Shown here piece by piece: positions 6,428-7,625 of a DNA stretch of 7,625 nt. This stretch comes from Chloroflexota bacterium (GTDB taxonomy: Bacteria; Chloroflexota; Dehalococcoidia; Lucifugimonadales; Australimonadaceae). Within the stretch, counting starts at the first letter, position 1; every line of letters begins with the position of its first letter. Where the stretch lies: positions 1 to 7,625 of the forward strand of contig JAQBVZ010000028.1 of NCBI GenBank assembly GCA_027625205.1, written 5' to 3'. The notes under the pieces are model-generated. The model made no database searches and had not been told where the DNA came from. It saw only the letters and a list, made by a program, of their open reading frames with translations. The translations under genes and the position numbers were made by a program.

Positions 6428-6766
6428 ATGCCGGTTAAGGCTTTTAGTAAAAGTGTTGGGATACCGCCCAAGCGGCTGCAGCCGTACGTTGAAGCCGTGC
6501 GCGGTATGGGCGTACAAGCGGCGCTGGACGCCCTTCGGTTCCTGCCAAGCCCTGCTGCGGCCAAATTGGGCAAAACTATCAAGTCTGCTGCGGCTAACGC
6601 GGAGAACAACCTTATGCTGGATATAGACAATCTGATCGTGGCCAATGCGTTCGTTGACCAGGGTCCGGTCTTGAAGCGGTTCCGGGCTAGGGCCCGTGGT
6701 CGTGTCGGTAAGATACTGCGGCATTCCTGTCACATAACCGTCGTGGTTGACGAGAGGGGTGCATAG
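6428..6766 (+). CDS. rplV: 50S ribosomal protein L22
   Basis: L22 binds several 23S rRNA domains, and its beta-hairpin lines the exit tunnel beside L4. The 112 residues are the usual length. Family landmarks are ALDALRFLPSPAAAKL (32-47), SAAANAENN (53-61), the basic loop KRFRARARGR (83-92) and HITVVVDE near the end. The macrolide-relevant hairpin loop segment is intact. The N-terminal SPRKAR-type motif is degenerate here (PPKRLQPYVEAVRG), which is a mild divergence. The ATG is 9 nt after rpsS. AGG at 6417-6419 is the best-spaced part of a purine-rich tract that runs up to the start. Confidence 0.96.
   Translation: MPVKAFSKSVGIPPKRLQPYVEAVRGMGVQAALDALRFLPSPAAAKLGKTIKSAAANAENNLMLDIDNLIVANAFVDQGPVLKRFRARARGRVGKILRHSCHITVVVDERGA
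6752..6759 (+). promoter_or_regulatory. Ribosome binding site supporting the rpsC TTG start
   Basis: GAGAGGGG lies 7 nt before the TTG at 6767, within the last codons of rplV. Good complementarity and spacing compensate for the weak start codon, and they support initiation there. Confidence 0.65.
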
Positions 6767-7501
6767 TTGGGAAACAAGACGCATCCTGTGGGGTTCAGGC
6801 TGGGCATTACCAAGACCTGGCAGGCCAACTGGTTTGGCGGCAAAGGGAATATATATGCTGCCAATGTGAAAGAAGACCTCGGCATCCGTAAGGTCATTGA
6901 GACCCAGTATTCGGATGCTGGCATTGCTCGGGTTGAAATTGAGCGGAGTGCTCAGGACCTAAGCGTAACTGTCCACACCGCCCGGCCGGGCATTGTGATT
7001 GGGCGCGGCGGTCAACGGGTGGATGAATTACGGAAGATTCTTGAAGAAGTAGCCGGCGGCAAACGTGTGCGGCTCAATGTTCAAGAGATACGCCAGCCGG
7101 AGCTGGATGCCTTCCTTGTGGCCCGCAACGTAGCGGACCAGTTGGAGCGCAGGATAGCCTTCCGGCGGGCAGTGCGGCAGTCTGTAGGCCGAGCCATGCA
7201 GGCCGGCGCCAAGGGCATCAAGGTGTTGATTAGTGGCCGTTTGGGTGGTGCTGAAATTGCGCGAAATGAGAAGGCCATGGAGGGACGCGTGCCATTGCAC
7301 ACCCTCCGTGCCGACATTGACTACGGCTTTACAGAAGCTAGCACCACCTATGGACGCATTGGCGTCAAAGTATGGATATACAAAGGCGAAATCTTCCAGG
7401 AACAGAAGGAAGAAGAGCCCTTGTTCCCTGAAATAATGCAGCGGGCTGAGCCTGTTGCAGCTGAGGTAGAGGCAGTAGATGCTACAGCCGAGACGAACTA
7501 A
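6767..7501 (+). CDS. rpsC: 30S ribosomal protein S3
   Basis: S3 lies at the mRNA entry channel of the 30S subunit and contributes to mRNA unwinding with S4 and S5. The TTG at 6767 gives [13 protein letters not shown], matching the family start, and lies directly after the rplV stop. The KH domain has [16 protein letters not shown] with the GxxG loop GRGG at 79-82. The C-terminal domain includes [34 protein letters not shown] and the [26 protein letters not shown] block. The 244-residue protein ends in an Ala/Glu-rich acidic tail from about residue 222, of a kind that varies widely in this family. Its last 23 nt overlap rplP in another frame. Confidence 0.97.
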   Translation: MGNKTHPVGFRLGITKTWQANWFGGKGNIYAANVKEDLGIRKVIETQYSDAGIARVEIERSAQDLSVTVHTARPGIVIGRGGQRVDELRKILEEVAGGKRVRLNVQEIRQPELDAFLVARNVADQLERRIAFRRAVRQSVGRAMQAGAKGIKVLISGRLGGAEIARNEKAMEGRVPLHTLRADIDYGFTEASTTYGRIGVKVWIYKGEIFQEQKEEEPLFPEIMQRAEPVAAEVEAVDATAETN

Positions 7502-7625
7502 ATATCGCAAGTCTATGCGGGGCCGCAACCGCGGTCTTGCGCACCGAGGCAGCACTGTTGCCTTTGGTGAAGTGGGCCTGAAGAGCCTGACTGCCGTCTG
7601 GCTGACCAGTCGCCAGATAGAGGCG
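7479..7625 (+). CDS. rplP: 50S ribosomal protein L16, 5' part (cut by the window end)
   Basis: L16 organises the A-site tRNA region of the 50S subunit. Only the first 49 codons are present and the frame is still open at 7625. The translation begins [16 protein letters not shown], then [16 protein letters not shown] and [10 protein letters not shown]. This is the L16 N-terminus (compare MLxPKRxKYRK and the conserved ITxRQIEAAR). That fixes the ATG at 7479, 23 nt inside rpsC in a different frame. A purine-rich GAGGTAGAGG (7463-7472) ends 6 nt upstream. An ATG at 7515 would start at residue 13 and lose the conserved end. The overlap suggests coupling to rpsC translation. Confidence 0.95.
   Translation, partial: MLQPRRTKYRKSMRGRNRGLAHRGSTVAFGEVGLKSLTAVWLTSRQIEA

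Noticed and set aside
6128..6784. Antisense open frame (about 218 codons) opposite rpsS and rplV
   Set aside because: The same reasoning applies: it mirrors conserved genes and has no motif of its own.
1..7625. Hidden accessory system, mobile element, CRISPR array or defence island
   Set aside because: Nearly every base from 256 on belongs to a core translation gene in conserved order. No repeats, integrase or transposase motifs, or unexplained long coding regions remain.

Overview
The window is a run of ribosomal-protein and translation-factor genes, all on the + strand: the bacterial str cluster joined directly to the S10 cluster. The order is rpsL, rpsG, fusA, rpsJ, rplC, rplD, rplW, rplB, rpsS, rplV, rpsC and the 5' part of rplP, which is cut by the window end. 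No mobile element, CRISPR array, RNA gene, transposase or foreign cargo gene is visible. This is core genome, and I do not see a previously undescribed system in it.

Organism: a bacterium with moderately high GC by eye. No tuf gene lies between fusA and rpsJ. S12 carries the longer N-terminal segment that I recall from Bacillota and Chloroflexota rather than the short E. coli form. The residue flavour of L22 and S10 also recalls Chloroflexota, in particular the Dehalococcoidia/SAR202 side. This assignment comes from memory of families, not from a search, and is tentative.

Layout. Positions 1-140 hold no assignable gene. A GC-rich inverted repeat (124-139) abuts a near-consensus sigma70-type promoter (TTGACA 141-146, 17-nt spacer, TAGCAT 164-169). 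A leader of about 80 nt follows, with a small hairpin and a possible 14-codon mini-ORF, and then rpsL begins at a GTG. The 90-nt rpsL-rpsG gap contains short stems that compete for one strand, at the place where E. coli S7 exerts feedback. From rpsG onward the genes are tightly packed: gaps are 32 nt or less, rplB and rpsS abut, rplC and rplD overlap by 1 nt, and rpsC and rplP overlap by 23 nt. The largest gap after rpsG is fusA-rpsJ (32 nt), where a perfect inverted repeat places the fusA stop codon in the loop of a stem. No S10-type leader precedes rpsJ.

Function: the products build the decoding centre and the 30S head (S12, S7, S10, S19, S3), build the core and exit tunnel of the 50S subunit (L3, L4, L23, L2, L22, L16), and drive translocation (EF-G). 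The packing and lack of internal terminators suggest one long transcript from the promoter at 141-169, with translational coupling between neighbours. Three genes use non-ATG starts supported by family N-termini: rpsL (GTG), rpsG (GTG) and rpsC (TTG).
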